DNA of 64,000 nucleotides from Hirudo medicinalis (Eukaryota > Annelida > Clitellata > Hirudinida > Hirudinidae). This document shows, in pieces, positions 1-14,099 of the stretch (its first letter is position 1; every line of letters starts with the position of its first letter). The stretch spans positions 140,607-204,606 of the forward strand of contig MPNW01000032.1 in assembly GCA_011800805.1 (NCBI GenBank), in the 5' to 3' direction. The notes under the pieces were generated by a model. It made no database searches, was not told the DNA's origin, and saw only the letters and a list, made by a program, of their open reading frames with translations. The translations under genes and the position numbers were made by a program.

Positions 1-710
1 TTTTGATTGTGTTTGTTTTTAATCATTACTTTTTACTTTTTACTCAGACTCACTCAATGATTGAACTTAATTGCTGGTGATGTTTGTCATAGTGCCTGCA
101 CATCCCATTGGGATAACTTGTGCACTCCAAATATGGGCTAAATAAATGTAAATGTAAATGTACTAGCTTGATTTGTTCTGATCTAATTTTTTGTACAATT
201 TTTATCTTCACATAATATTCCCCCCCCCCCAATTTTTCAATTGGGAAAGCTGCACAAGCTGTGTGCCAGTTAAATCCATCACACAAACCCCAAGGGCTTT
301 CAGCAGCACCTTCTATAAAATCGTCTATTATTTCAGAAATATCTAACCAATTTTCCTTTTACAAGATGCAGAAATAGAAAAGATACCCAGGCATGGGCAA
401 ATGGGCATCTTATAACTGTTCTATCGATTCAATTAGGTTCTAAGATAGCAGTAATTACATAAAAATATTTTAGGAGAATATAATCACACATTTTGATTTA
501 CATTTTCTTATCCAATCAAAACTAATCTTCACATGAGAAAAGTTAAACAAAATGGAAAAGTGTTAAATACAATTTTTTAAAATAAATGATACAAAAATTG
601 GTAGCAAAACTCAAAATGCTCTTCTTTAAGCATGGTTAGAAATTCTAAAAACATCAGAAATATGGCTACAGGTATCAAAAAGCCATCATCTGCATAGCCA
701 CTAACTAGAA
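1..710. other. Non-coding flank downstream of the amidase gene
   Basis: No supportable coding region. It holds an 11-base C run at 220-230 and a short AAATGT-type tandem tail around 139-163. That tail follows a sequence resembling the 3' end of a short interspersed repeat. The rest is AT-rich and probably contains the 3' UTR of the minus-strand FAAH2-like gene ending at 711. Confidence 0.5.
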
Positions 711-3696
711 TTATTTAAAATTGATTGAACTAGGAGGCACCCAACCACCAAATGCTTTCTCCAATTCTATTGCAACAGCACATGTAAGTCTATCATTATA
801 ACTAGAAGCAATTACTTGTAGTCCAATAGGAACTTTTTCCTTTTTAGATAAGCCCATGGGAACTGCAGTGACTGGTAAACCCAAGGAATTAAATATACCA
901 GTGAAAGAAAAATTGTAAGGGAGAAAAAGAGGCTGATTATGATATGGAGCAGGCAATGGGTGAGTGGGATACAATAGGATACCATCTTCTCCAAGTAAAT
1001 CTTGCAACTCTTTGAACAAACTATTATTTAGTTCTAAGTAATGATCCATGACTTTTTGAGAATATTTATACTGATCAAGAATTCCTAATCCAATAGCAGG
1101 TAATGTATGCCTTGGCTTTCCCAAAAGCCACCACATTAATTCCATGTAGGGATTTATTTCTTTAATACAATTGCCCATCAAGAAATTGAAATTATCTGCA
1201 TCTTTGTTGGAAGTCATTTTGCATATCCAAATTGGTAAAGAGTTGTAGAAATGCTTTAAGTTCACCTTTCTCACTTCACATCCAAGGCTTGAAAAATAAT
1301 CTGCTGCCTGAAATAAAAAAAAAACAAAAATTGTAAAAATGTAGATTTAAACTAAATTTTAAATCGATTCATCTGCAAATAAATAACCTTTCTGATGCAA
1401 AGCTTAATATCTGGATGAACCTCACTTGCAAACAAAACTTGACCCTCATCCATATAAAAATATTTCAGCTTCTTCACATCCACCTGAGAAATTGTTCACC
1501 AATTATGTTATAATTGTAGCAAATATAACCAACTAGAAGACAAAGCAGAAACACTGCTAGATATCTAGATAACAATGACAATGACATCATGTGAAGAGAA
1601 TCAAAGCCACCTTCAAAATGATTCTCAAATCATTAAAACTCAATCTCAAACTCTATGGAATCAATATTTAATCCATAATATGTTAGTTTTTTATAAATGA
1701 ATTAATTTACAAAATATATAAAACTATTAGGCAAACATATCTACATAGAAACACATCTATTGAATATTACAAAGTAATTTTTGTAAACTTTGACATATCC
1801 ATGTGTTTTTCCAATTACCAAATATATTTAATGGGAAATACTCTAGAAGTTCCCCTGACCCAAATCTCATCAATTGCATTTTGAGGTGCCAAGAGAAGTC
1901 TCAAATTGAATTCCATTCTAGTTCATAACTTGAAGATGCAACAAAGACATCTTCAATAAATAGAGTAAATAATAAAGAATAACAGAATAGAATAGTATAT
2001 AAAAAAAATAATGTACACTTTTTATGTTAGATCTTCAAGCGATTTAAGACAAAATAGAAATTTCATTCTAAATAACATTTTTAAATGTTCATTCTCGGAA
2101 AGTTCTTTAAAAAGTCAAATATTTTATTCAGCTAAAAATTTTTTAAAATAAATTAGCGCACAATTTATTTTCAACTAAATATTTTGTAAATACTAGCTGT
2201 ATCACATCTGAAGGTGCATTCAAAATAACATAATTAAAAGTTTTCACACACAAAATTTGAAACAGGAATGACACTTTGCCCCTCTTCTTATTGCACAACT
2301 TTGACTAAAATCTTATGATTCAATCAAAGTAGCCCATTTAATTAACAATATTTCCAAAAATATATATTATTTCCACTAATAAATTACAGAACAAAACACT
2401 TGCAGAATGGCAATAAAGAAGTTGCCAAATTAACCCTGTGGTCCAACTTTAGTTGATTTTCAAATTCCTTTAAGGTGACAACTTTGAGAAAAGGAATCAA
2501 ATCTTCAGCATATCTGCACAAAGGACCAGTACTCATCATGTTTAGAGTACATCCCTTTTCAATTGGAAACTGTCCTTCATTGCTGACAACATCTTCATGA
2601 AAGTGCATGAAAGTCTTAAGGGAATGTCCCTTACAAACAGCGAAGTATTTGTATGATAATACAATAAGCATGAACTCAATCAATAATGCAACAAAACATT
2701 TTAACTACATCATGCATAAATGATATTTAGTTAAACACACTTGAAGTCACTTTATGTCCAAAAACTCCATTAAAAAATGCTGGCATTCTAATGCTTCCAC
2801 CAATGTCTGCTCCTACTCCAAATGAGGATCCTCCAACTGATTGAAGACATCCCTCTCCACCTATAAATAACATAACTAATCTGTCACACAAAAATTTCAC
2901 AAAAGCATTAAACATTAAAAATATTAAACATCATCAAATAATGAAGTTTTAATTGTGTACCTGAACTACCACCTACAATTCTTCCCTGGTGATATGAATT
3001 ACAGGTTCTTCCATATACAAGATTATTTGATTCATACCACATGCATAGTTCGCTAGTATTTGTTGAAGCAATGACTATTGCACCAGCTTTTTTAAGTAGT
3101 TTCACACATTCTGCATCCTGTTCGGATTTTGTATATTTTCTCTGAAGCAAACCCGAAGTAAAAGGAGATCCTGTTTAAATGTTTAATGAATTAATAGAAA
3201 TCAAAACAGAAATAAATTACTTGGAAATTAACTGACTACCTTTCACACCAATTGATTCCTTTACAGTTATTGGAACACCAAGAAATGGACAATTGTTTTC
3301 TGAAAATTCTTCAGGTACCATCTCTTGGTCAAGGATATTGTCAATTTGTTCTGCTTCTCTAAGAGCATTTTCATATCTTTTATAAACGACTGCATTTACA
3401 ATAGAATTAACTTGCTCTATTCTGGAAATATAAACCTCTACCGCCTCCCTTGATTTTATCTTAAAATAAACAGATCATTCAAATCATTAAGATTGTGAAC
3501 AATTGTGATAAAAAAATACTTTTCTGGAGCGAATTAATTTCGCGAGTTTGGTACCACTTTTCAGCAATAATTGGTTGTCGAGGCAAGGCAAAACCACTCG
3601 CTTTCTCTCATAAAAAAAGTAAAATATAGGAAGCGTTATCCAATACAAAAACAATAAAATCTTATGGAAAATGCTATCAATCATCATTTTTTTCAT
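711..3696 (-). CDS. FAAH2: Fatty-acid amide hydrolase 2-like amidase, seven exons
   Basis: Membrane-anchored serine hydrolase of the amidase-signature family; FAAH2 cleaves fatty-acid primary amides and N-acylethanolamines. Exons in coding order: 3520-3696, 3240-3459, 2961-3170, 2741-2860, 2435-2592, 1388-1483, 711-1307. All have GT-AG borders and phases that join without a break, giving 525 residues; from memory human FAAH2 is about 530. The N-terminus (about residues 5-28) is hydrophobic, fitting a membrane anchor. The Ser-Ser-Lys triad is visible: Lys in TVKES, Ser in GGSSGGEG and Ser in GADIGGSIRMP. The C-terminal part with LYPTHPLPAP and ALGLPVTA-like motifs (here SLGLPVTAVP) is intact. 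The start is the first ATG of exon 1, with two further in-frame Mets close behind. No regulatory site was recognised. Assignment to FAAH2 rather than FAAH1 rests on overall match and length. Confidence 0.93.
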
Positions 3697-4301
3697 CGAA
3701 CTTTTTCCAATTTCCTTAAGCTATCACCAACTCCCAGAATTTTCCCTATTAATTTAATGACAAAATCTTGAGCGAGACGTCACGCGCCGTTAGTCTAAGC
3801 TGAATTATTTACCTAATTTAAAATGCTGAGTCCATCAAAAATCTCTTATTCTATAGCTGAAGAAATGTAATAAGTGCACCTACGCTAAAGTAGTGCCATT
3901 TAAATTATTTATTAACATTTAATATTTTAGTCGCAGCACATCATAATTTTTCGACAGTTTCAGAGTGGACGGACGAATCAATACATTCTGCTGTCTAACT
4001 CCTAACTTTATGAGTAAAATACAAGAAAACGTGCGGCACATTTTTATACTCTAAATCGATGTTTCTTCATTTGTTAATCAGGACCACAATAATGTCATAA
4101 TTTCGTTCCATTTTGACTTGTTTACTAGGCGCTGAACATACTCTGTTCTTTCTCTCGCTGTTCCTAGAGTTTTTCCTCTGTTTTAATGTCATTTCCGGCT
4201 GTAATCAGACCTTTGGATATGTAATTTCTGTGTTGATTACTTCTAACTAACAACTAAATAGATTTATCAATAGTTTCGCATTTTGCCGGTCTGTTTTCAA
4301 T
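3697..4301. other. Intergenic, upstream of FAAH2
   Basis: No gene is visible. This is the presumed promoter side of the minus-strand amidase gene and the left flank of a LINE fragment. No TATA box or other site can be defended. Confidence 0.4.
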
Positions 4302-6360
4302 TTGTTGTCTGTTGTGAGTGCTGTTCGATATAGACCAATAGCATATGATATGCTAATGAGTTTGAATTTGTCACTGAAGCTTATACAATCACTTCGAAGA
4401 GCTGAAGTCCTACGAAAGGATTTCGCTTTCATCACTATCGTGGAAGAAGATCTGGCAATCGTCATCCTCGCGCGCCGTTTCGCCTCATTCCTCTGGTCGC
4501 CACCTCAAGAATAGAGCCGTCTCAAACTTCTCATTCGGTCTCCTTAATCACTTCAATAACAAAGTTGACAGGATGATGGATCTGTTGCATCATGATGACA
4601 TTGACGTTTTCTTCATAACTGAAACCTGGCACGTATTAAGAAACTCTTACCATAGAGCGTACCGACAGGGAATCATCAGAGGAGTGCCCCCGTCACTGAA
4701 CGATTCCAAACTCTTTACGTTCTCGGGTGGGCCACACCCGTTTGATCAGGCGGGTATATCGATATCGGTTCATTCGCCTTGGGTCGTCTCAGGCGGCTGC
4801 CTTCACAGTAATTGACTGCCCTCGTCCACGTGATCCGAACGACGCTCCCTCGGCATTGCTGTGCGTCAATCATGGTGAAGTTGCCGTCTTGGCTGCTCCA
4901 GGTCTTAGGCTTCGTCGACATGTTATAGGAATCACAATTACCTCATTCGAGTTCATCTCTGCCCGTCTCCAGATCATTGGGGCGGTCATCTGACGTCATT
5001 GGTTGTCTGTAGAACAGGCCCCATCATACCGCTGTTCTTCAGAGAGTTCGATAATCTTCTGTCTTGCGTTTCTGCTCTTAAGGAAGTGCTCATCGTTGGT
5101 GATTTCAATATACGTCTTGAGTCTCATATAATATCATTCAAAATATTATTTACTTTGCATGGCTTCGCACTCTACGTCCGTCGACCGACTCACATTCTTG
5201 GAGGCATTCTCGACGTCGTCGCATCGCGCGGCTCTTCCTCTGTCAGAGGCCTCAACATCATGCCTATTGACTTCGCTGATCATCATCTTCTTTGGTCATC
5301 GCCATTCAAGAACCCACCCCATGTCTATAAGACTATAATTACCAGAAAATAGTCACGCCTGGACATCCTCTTGCTCCTGAACATCATCACTGAATCGTCA
5401 TTTTCTGTCGACGTTGACAATGTTGATGTTGATGTCTCTACTTCCAGGCTCTATGATGCAATCCTTTGATGCAACTCCACTGATCATCTATTTCCACAGA
5501 GATCAGTACGCATACGCTTGCTTATTTCCGATCCATGGTTCGATCGCGAATGCCGTGAGGCGAAGCGGGTAGTAAGGCGTCTTGAAAAAGCGGCTCTCAA
5601 AACGCAGTCGGGCCCTGATGTGGTGGAGTGGCGGGCTCACCAGAGAGTCTATAGAAAACTCTTACGGTCAAAGAGAGACTGTTACTGGAAGGACATCATC
5701 GAGAACTGCAAATCATCCCGCCAAATGTGGAGCTCGCTGAATGGTACCAAGGGTAGAGGTAAAGGCCCCTGCTCATTCAATCGGTGCCAACGATTTTTTG
5801 CATCGATTTTTTTCTGTAATATTGAAAAAGTTCGAGATGCATCGTCCTCTGCTCCAACTCCATCGTTTCATGCCATCTCGCCGTCTGTGACATTCGATGT
5901 GTTCTAGAGCACAAATGTTGTAGAAGTGATGAAACTGATTCAAGCTCTTCCAAACAAACGGTGCTTGCTTGACCCCATGCCAACTTGGCTCCTCAAAAAT
6001 GTCCTCACCCATAGCACCTATTCTCGCGAAGATTTTCAACAAGTCAATCCTCCTCCGTAAAGTACCACTAGTCTTCAAATCATGCTACGTCACTCCTCTA
6101 ATCAAGAAATCTATCCTCGATCCTTCCGATGTTTGTTCCTACCGACCCATCTCTAATCTCTCTGTTTTCTCAAAGCTTCTGGATGTATCTCATCAAATCT
6201 CATCGCATGTAGGTAGTCTCTTCCTCGGGATTAACTTCTGGAATAGCAGTGGATGTCGTTGATTTTGGTTTTGTCACTTGTTTTTATTCTCACATTTTTA
6301 TCTCCACGTGTTTATTCCCACATGTTATTCTTGAAAGAAATAAATAAAAACGTAATTAAA
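4302..6360 (+). mobile_element. Degenerate CR1/L2-like LINE (endonuclease, linker, start of RT)
   Basis: Several frames together carry a broken non-LTR retrotransposon. Apurinic-type endonuclease traces run from about 4573 (IDVFFITETWH) to 5330 (GDFNI, then a PTH..GGILDVVASR box and an FADHH box). A basic linker lies at 5518-5800 (PWFDRECREAKR, then YRKLLRSKRDCYWKDII). The first RT region lies at 5940-6200, with LLDPMPTWLLK, then SCYVTPLIKK and YRPISNLSVFSKLLD in shifted frames. The frame shifts and stops show it is dead. The RT is cut off near 6200, followed by an A-rich end near 6340-6350. The motif order is that of CR1/L2 elements; the exact clade is inferred. Confidence 0.8.
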
Positions 6361-7010
6361 TTACTGCCTTTTTACTTGTTCGTATCTTAAGTGTGTTCTA
6401 TCAAGCTAATCAGTTACTGAATTGGTGTTCGTTGCGTATTCATTTGGTGGATTTGGTGGTTTTTTGATCAGGGCTTAAAATGCGTTTTCGAGTAATAGAA
6501 TTTCGCGCCGGTCTGTCGAAAGCACCTTTTATAAAATAAAAGATGCGTTCTTCCAAAAACAATTCGAACTGTAAATTCGTAAATTTAGAGTGCTTTTAAA
6601 TTAATGTAAAATAATTGTTTTGACAGTTTTAAATTTAACTTTTTTTATGCAGTACACTGGTCTACTATTACTGCGCATGATCATCAGTTTTCCTGTTTTT
6701 TTCGTTATTTGTATATTTATTTATGAGGTTATTTTCAAGATTGAATGGTTGACGCCTATCGCTCGAAACCTTGGAACTTCTAATTAGAATTAAATTTTGG
6801 CAATTGGTTTTGAGGTACTCGATTTACATGTACTTCATTTAAAACTTAATCATCGATCGACCCAACCGTGTATTCAAAATACCCATGAAAAATTTGATGT
6901 ATAATACATTTTTGTGAAACTGCGAAGCCTGCCGTAGTTTTACTTTTAGCTATAATTAACAATTGGCTAGAATGCTGGAACTTGCTAGTATTGGATAGTT
7001 AGTCTTTACC
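6361..7010. other. Upstream region of the nuclear receptor gene
   Basis: AT-rich, with no coding region. It probably contains the promoter and 5' UTR of the NR5A gene starting at 7011. No specific element could be identified. Confidence 0.4.
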
Positions 7011-10000
7011 ATGTCCAACAGTGAACTTCTTCAGGGGAATGGTGACATAATATCTGAAAGCCTTGGTCATCAAGGGTCTACAAAAGGTAGGCCAAATTTA
7101 CTGCTACCTAGAGTTGTATTATTCTCATTAGCATTGCACACCTTTATTTTTCCAATAGTTATTAATTGTAAATGCTTAGGTTGCCTTAATTGATTTTTCT
7201 TGCAATGTGTTTGATTCCTTTAGTTGATTTGTTGCCATTGTTGAAATGACTAATAAAATTATTGTGCCTGGTGTGTTAAACTTGAATTAAACTTTAGCGC
7301 AAAAAAAAACTTCAAACTTGAAGGTAATTTGAGTAATATTTGCTCAGAAGAATTCTTATCAAGAAGATTAACAGATTAATAAGCTAATCAAAGATAGATT
7401 TAGTAAAATTATTAACTTTTACCTAGTTTATAATTTTAAATTGTGGTTGGTGTTTGATGAAATCAAATAATCATATATCATTCTTTGACCTATTTTTTTA
7501 TTATTGATTGGCTGATGCTTAGCTGTGTTATACAGTTATTAAAATATGTTAAATTATTTGTAATAAATAAAAATCTACTTTTGCCTTTTTTAGAGTTTAT
7601 TATTGAATCACCAAATAAAATTTTAATAGAAGGAAACAATGGACTGCAATCAAAAAATATGATTGGGCATGGTTCCTCCACACCTAGCCTGTCCTCAAGA
7701 TCATCTTTTAATAGTTTCCTCAACATTGATGAAGGATCAAAGTCCAACTTCGCTTTTGATTCCAACTTTTCAAAGATGTCCACCTTTTCCCCAGATGGTG
7801 AAATTCTTAGTTTATTCATTCTGAGTTTGAAATCCAGACAATAGCACCAAAATCATTTACAAAGTTTATTAATTATCAACTTATAGTTTACAGTGATCTT
7901 TAAGCAATGGAAAAGTCCTATTCAAATAGCAAAAATGTTGCTTCAAATAAAGAACTAAGAAAAAGTTTGACTTTGCAGATCAAAATAATCCCCCAATGCT
8001 GTATTCTGAGGCACAGCCACAGCCCACGTCTCTCTCATCAGCAACAGTTCCTGAGGATACCAAACTGCTCACTACTCTTCCTAAAGATATAATTGATGCC
8101 ACAAAGTTCCTCATGGACGACAAGTGTCCAATCTGTTCAGATAAAGTGTCTGGTTATCACTATGGCCTTCAAACTTGTGAAAGCTGTAAAGGTGAAATGA
8201 ATATTTTAAGGATTTCATTTTGTATTACATTTTGAGTGAGGAGCAGCCAGTTTCATCATCTAAATTTGAGCCTTCTTAACAAAGATGGAAACTCTATGAT
8301 TACATTTGCTTATTCAGGGATTGTATCACTATATTCATATATGTGGATTCTTTGTCTTCTTTCAATGGAAAATAAATATTATATATCCAAGGAAATATTG
8401 CGTTTAAGTCTTTTTACTGTTTTGTTCTAATTCTTCAAATTAGTTTGTAAAATATGCACAAAATCTCGAATTGGGATTTGTGCACGGAAATATATCTTTT
8501 CTTGTAAATTGAACTATCCTAAAATAATGTCAGTTGAATTCTTTCTTGCTCCAAATTTTATGTCGATTTATTAAGGTAATGTTTTAAATGCCATATGATC
8601 TGACATTAAAGATAAATTTAGTAAGCATATTCTGCTGATTTTTTATGTCACTTCCTGAAGTAGTCTTAATATAAATCTTGATTTGTCACAACTTAACAGG
8701 ATTCTTCAAGAGATCTGTTCAAAACAACAAGAAGTATTCTTGCATTGAAAACCAGGCATGCCCCATTGACAAGACTCAAAGGAAAAGATGTGCATATTGT
8801 CGATTTCAGAAGTGCTTGCTGGTCGGAATGAAGCTTGAAGGTTTGATACTTGAACTCACATACTGATTTATAATTCTTAGTTTATCTGCAGTTTATATTT
8901 TATAATTTGTAGTTTATAATTTATTATTTAATATATATAAAATTATATTTTTGTAAGAACTAAGCATAAAAGGAATGTGTTAATAAACAATTGCCATTCC
9001 AGCTGTTAGGCCAGATCGCATGAGAGGTGGTCGAAACAAATTCGGTCCAGTTTATCGAAGGGATAGAGCCTTAAGACGACAACTTCTGTCTCAGCAGGCA
9101 GAACTGGGATTGTTGCCCACATCCAATACAACTTCATCCACTTCTGATCTTGCCTACCAAAATCAGATTGGTTTTAAAGATTCTTCCATCTACACCTTGG
9201 CTGACTGTAAGCCTTCTATGCCCATGCTGAAGCAAAGTGATCAGAACAAGCAGTTTGATTCTGCATCATTAAAAGAGGAAGAAATTGACATCAAGCCTTC
9301 CATTGATATGCTTATGATGGATCCTCAGCAGAGGTCTTCCTGTGGTACTTCAAAGATTCTTGTGCCTGTAACTTCTGAAGCCTCACTTCAAGATAAAAAT
9401 CTATCTCACTATACCTCAGCTGGTGTCTCAACTGGTACTGGCATTGTAGATTTCACAGGGATGAACTTATTTGACAAGAAATATAGTCATGAATACACGA
9501 CATCTTCCAATTCTACACACAACACTGGTAATGCTTCGGGCAACCCGGGCACATTATCTTCAATGTATCAATCTAGAAATGACCAGCGTGGACAGACTTC
9601 AGACTTTCTTTGTTCTGAGTCTAATGTCATGGTGTTTGACAACATGTATACACAGAATGTTGATCAGTTTGTGCCATCACCTCAGATTCTTTCACCATTT
9701 TCAGCCCAACAAACATCTGCAACTCATGGCTACCTCAAGAATCAGCAGAATCAACACCAGTCACACCTTGCACAACAACAGCAGTCACAGCTTGCACAAC
9801 AACAGCAGTCACACCTTGTGCAACAACAGCAGTCACACCTTGCACAACAACAGCAGTCGCAGCAGCATTCTTCACTTATCATGAATCCCTCAAATCAAGG
9901 TCAACTTGTGGCTAACAGTCCCCAATACCAGCTGGAGCAGCCTCAAAATTTAATGCTGGGCAACAACAACAGGTTAATGAAATCTCCTCTCAGGATTCCT

Positions 10001-11698
10001 GGGAATGATGAGCATAGAGTTGTGATTCCTCTTGCATCTGGAGAACATCCAAGGTCTTTGGCTAAATTTCAAGAAGATGCTTCTCAAGCTAAATTTGATC
10101 CAGAGGTTGAATCAAGACAATACCTTCCTAGTAGTGAAGACCGCATGTTTTCAAGGCACTTGCCTCAAAGACAATCTTCGTATTTTGATTCACAGAATAT
10201 TCAAGCTTATTCTCGAACGGCACAGTTGATCTCAGACTTGCAAGGTAATGACCACAGATTGAGGGAATCCACGGTGAAACTGCGCCACTTTGCTGAAAGC
10301 ATCCTAGAGCAACTTGAAGATAGGATCATGGAGTTGAGACAACGTCCTGTCAATGATCTTGGAGAACTGTGTGTCAGATACATGATACAAGTTGGTATTA
10401 CAATCTGAAGATTTAAAAGGTCGTGTCTGCATTATGACATTAATGATGTGATTTTCTATTTTAGGTCTTCTGTCGACTTGTTGATCAGGCACTTTTTTAC
10501 TTGGTCAGCTGGGCAAGACGAGTCCACTTTTTCAAAGATTTAACGGTATTAACCTTTGTATTTCCATTTGAAATTGCTTTGAGATGTAAAGCCTGGATTT
10601 TGAAGTGCTTATTCAAATTCATAATCTTAAACAAAAAGTTTATTGTTATCAGTGTCCAGGTATTATAAGAGTACCTTGCCAAACCATTCAAAACATTACT
10701 AAGAACAATACTAAGCAAATCCAATAAAATCATAGCTAATAATACATTCTTCTGCCTTTGTAAATTTCACAAACATGAAGTTTGATTTACTTGGAGTGTT
10801 TACAGTTGTTTGCGATTCCATTTGCTAAACATTTCAAAGTATTTGTATTTCATCAAGTGCCCTATGTATCCGAATATTTCTTGCAAATTTGTTTATAATT
10901 TTGATCTTTCACATTTTGAGGTACAACAGGAGCACTAATAATTTATGTGATAGTAATAACTGATTTTGGTTGAAGGTTGAGGATCAAATGAAACTGCTTG
11001 AGAGATGTTGGAGTGAACTTCTTTTATTGGATTTGATTTACAAGCAAATGGGAAATCAGATGAATCATGGGGACATGGGGTTGAGAGAAATCATTGCGGT
11101 ATGTTTTCAAATTTGATAACAAGTAACAATGTTATCTTAACGATGCTAAGATCACTTGATGTTCTTATTCTGATTCATAAATGTAGCTTATTGATTAAAT
11201 CAATGTACACATGTCTATTAGGTGACAGAACACAGAGTGTCACTGGACACGATCGAACAACTCGGACTTCCGACTGCTGCTGTGGACCAATTTTTTGAAC
11301 TCATTAGAAAACTTCATCACCTGCACTTGGATGTGAATGAATATTCGTGCCTCAAATTTATTGTCCTTCTCAATCCAGGTCTTGTTGAATTATGATTAAT
11401 TTTTTTTTCTTTTTTTTACTTTTGTAAACTTATTCTTAACTCTTATTTTGTAGATATTCCTGGGTTGAGTAACCAAGACAAAGTGGAGCAGTTTCGAGGG
11501 GAGGTTAGCACAGCTCTCCTGGATTACTGTAATGCTTGTAACATGGGCAACGATAAAGTTGGACAATTGCTATTGCTTTTGTCTGAGGTCAAGGAAATCA
11601 GTGTGAAACTTGAAAACTATTTGTACGATCAGGTGAAATTGGGTAACACGGGAGATAGCAATTTGCTTGTTGAGATACTCCACTCGAATAGGAGCTAA
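7011..11698 (+). CDS. NR5A: NR5A / FTZ-F1-type nuclear receptor, nine exons
   Basis: Transcription factor that binds extended half-sites as a monomer. Exons: 7011-7086, 7594-7797, 7979-8191, 8700-8840, 9003-10390, 10465-10545, 10976-11098, 11222-11378, 11454-11698. Phases agree throughout, giving 875 residues. The DNA-binding domain starts near residue 143 ([20 protein letters not shown]), has the P-box CESCKG split between exons 3 and 4, and a second finger ending [14 protein letters not shown]. It is followed by the diagnostic FTZ-F1 box ([19 protein letters not shown]). The hinge, about 390 residues, is Ser/Gln-rich with a Q-rich tandem repeat. The ligand-binding domain starts near residue 630; helix 3-5 residues ([29 protein letters not shown]) and an AF-2 helix ([11 protein letters not shown]) are present. 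HR39 (NR5B) lacks this exact finger sequence, so NR5A is preferred. The start is the first in-frame ATG of exon 1; alternative first exons remain possible. Confidence 0.93.
9756..9862 (+). repeat. 24-bp coding tandem repeat in the receptor hinge
   Basis: Four to five near-identical 24-base units encode octapeptides of the form QSHLAQQQ, with small changes (H to Q, A to V). They lie inside exon 5 of the NR5A gene. Because the unit is a multiple of three, copy number can change without breaking the frame. The run sits in the disordered hinge, away from both folded domains. Confidence 0.9.
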
Positions 11699-14099
11699 AG
11701 ATTAGTGTCTTTCTCTGCTTTACTATCATGTCCTTTAATTGTTGCCTCAAGATGCACCTTGATGCCACATTTAATTCATTTTTGTTCAATGTCTGCTCCA
11801 GCTTTGGCAGCAATCTGAGAATCATTGACTGAAGAGTTTTGCTAAGATTGAATGCTTTGCAGTTTGGGGTGCTTTGCATCTCACCAATCCTCTGAATCAT
11901 TTGAATGTACTTTGAATCCTCTTCAGGTGCTCAATCAGATTTTTGTTGTTTGTAATCAAAATGGTGTCCATAGAACCTGCTGTTGTTATGCCTTAAATGC
12001 TTCAAATATTTATAGAATTGTATGGAAATGAGAAACATCTCTGATGTGTTTGTGATGTCAATTTCAACAGCTTTTTTGTTTCTTGAATGTGATCAGTTGT
12101 TTGTACAACAGTCATAATGGTTATTTTTATTCTGTTAGACATAGTGTGGAGGCTAGTTTATCTGCTTTAGTTGAAGACTACTGAGGCTTGTTAGAGACTG
12201 AATCATCCAGTTGTTAATTTTAATCGCTGTTGTTAGTTCAGGGTTCTTCTTTTTGTTGTAAATTGCTTCATAGGTACGCAAATGATTGTTTGGACGGCGG
12301 GTGATGTTGTTTTATCCTGTTTAAGATCGGACTGCTCGATTTTTGGTCCCTGTTGGGCCTCACAGATCACAATGCATGTTTTGTGAGAGTGTTACAGCTT
12401 GAAGCAGCATAAGATACATTATATGTTTTGTTGTGACCTGCAATGTGATTGCTCATAATATCATTCTACAAAAGCTTTACTTCTGTTAACCAAGCATGTA
12501 GATAATTTACTTTATAGTTTCTAATTATTTGAGATGTATCACTTTTAAAGTGCTTCTACCAAACTAAATAGAAAATATCCTTTCCTATATGTATATTGAA
12601 TACATACAATGTACGACTGCGTACATTCAAAGGCACAAACATTTGTGGAGGGGTTTAAAAGATCTCCTACATGAAAAGGGAGTTCATGTATATTGTGCAT
12701 AAAATCTTACATTTGTGATAACATGAACATAGTTAGTATGTGCTGCCTATCAAGAGTTTGTAGGCATAATGACTTTCCTGTTGTTGATTGCATTCTATTT
12801 CATCCCAAACTGATTTGTTTTCACACATGGGCATTACAACCTTTTAACACCTTCCTGTGCAACTCTGCAAGGGTGTCCAAGTTCCCACAATTGATTCAAT
12901 TGAATGCATCCTCTCTGCCTTTCTCTGCTGCATTTATCTTGAACTATTTTCAGAAATTTCCTCCTTTGAAAGCAAAAAACGTTGGTGCTTGATTTGCATG
13001 ACAAATTGATTAAACTACCAGTGAGTTGTTCCCATTGTACATAGATGACGTTCCTTTCCAGCATCATGTGACTGTAGGTAATCTATTTAAAGTTGTTCAT
13101 TCGAATACACCCTTTATTTTGATCAGAGTGAGCATGAATGTAAACACTGCTTTGATGAATTATTTGTACACTACAGATGACTGTTGTCGACAATTTTGTA
13201 TTTACGAATAAAGGATCGGACTACCAGTCGGCCGAAGTTGCAATTGTTCATTCCATTGAGAGGAGCCTCAACATATGTTATAGTTTCCGTAGGTTGCACA
13301 GAAATTTGAAAAGTTTGCCGGGAATGTCAAAGTTGCTTCAAACTAGGTCGGTACGTCGGAAATTCCTTCCGAGGTCTGGATGGATCTGCGGCTTTTGACA
13401 TCATTTGTCAGGCCATTTTTCTATGACGACTGGATACGACTTTCGGTTTTGTAAGCTGTGTTCTTTCTTGATTTCGATCATGCTAGCCGATCGTTTTTAT
13501 CTCCTGTGGCTCTGGTGCAGTGATTCTCAGATCTTCTTGCTGCGAGGTCCGCATTTACAATTCAAACATTTTTTCGGCCCACTTGTTAACTAAAGTGTTA
13601 ACAGCTAAAGATGTTAAAGCCTTCGTTAGCATTTAATTTATTGCTCGTGCTTTTAGTGATTGGGGTTAAATGTTCTTAACATAAAGTATTTTTCATTACG
13701 TAGTTATTTTCATTTATGTTCATTGTCAAAAGATGAGCTGTTTGCGCTTGGACAGCTTGTCTATTCTGGCTGTAATTTTTGATAAACATAAACTCGAAGA
13801 TTATCCTCCACGTTCATTCTCGATCGATATTTTGTTTGCATGGCAGTCAATGCAGAAAATGAAACCTTGCACAAACAAGTTGTTGAAAAAGGCATAACTT
13901 TCATCGCCAACGCTGACAGTAACGGATATTCCAACAAAACTGTGCACCAAAAGGGAGAGGTATCCGCATTAGGATCCTAATAAACTAAATAAAGCGATCA
14001 ACAATTCCGTACAGTCTGCCGCTATCAATGCTTGAAAAACGCGGATTAAATTCTTATTTTCTTCTACCTTTTACCCCATTTTTGAACTGCTTTAAGAAT
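11699..14099 (+). other. Probable long 3' UTR of NR5A, then intergenic sequence
   Basis: No coding region is supported; the short open frames here match nothing I know. AATAAA at 13207-13212 could end a 1.5 kb 3' UTR of the receptor gene, and more such signals lie near 13980. Where the transcript ends cannot be decided from sequence alone. Confidence 0.4.

Noticed and set aside
9471..9884. 137-codon frame inside the nuclear receptor exon
   Set aside because: It is the alternate frame of the Q-rich repeat of the NR5A gene.
12693..13398. Several short frames on both strands after the receptor gene
   Set aside because: No motifs, no splice-consistent extension; better explained as 3' UTR or intergenic sequence.
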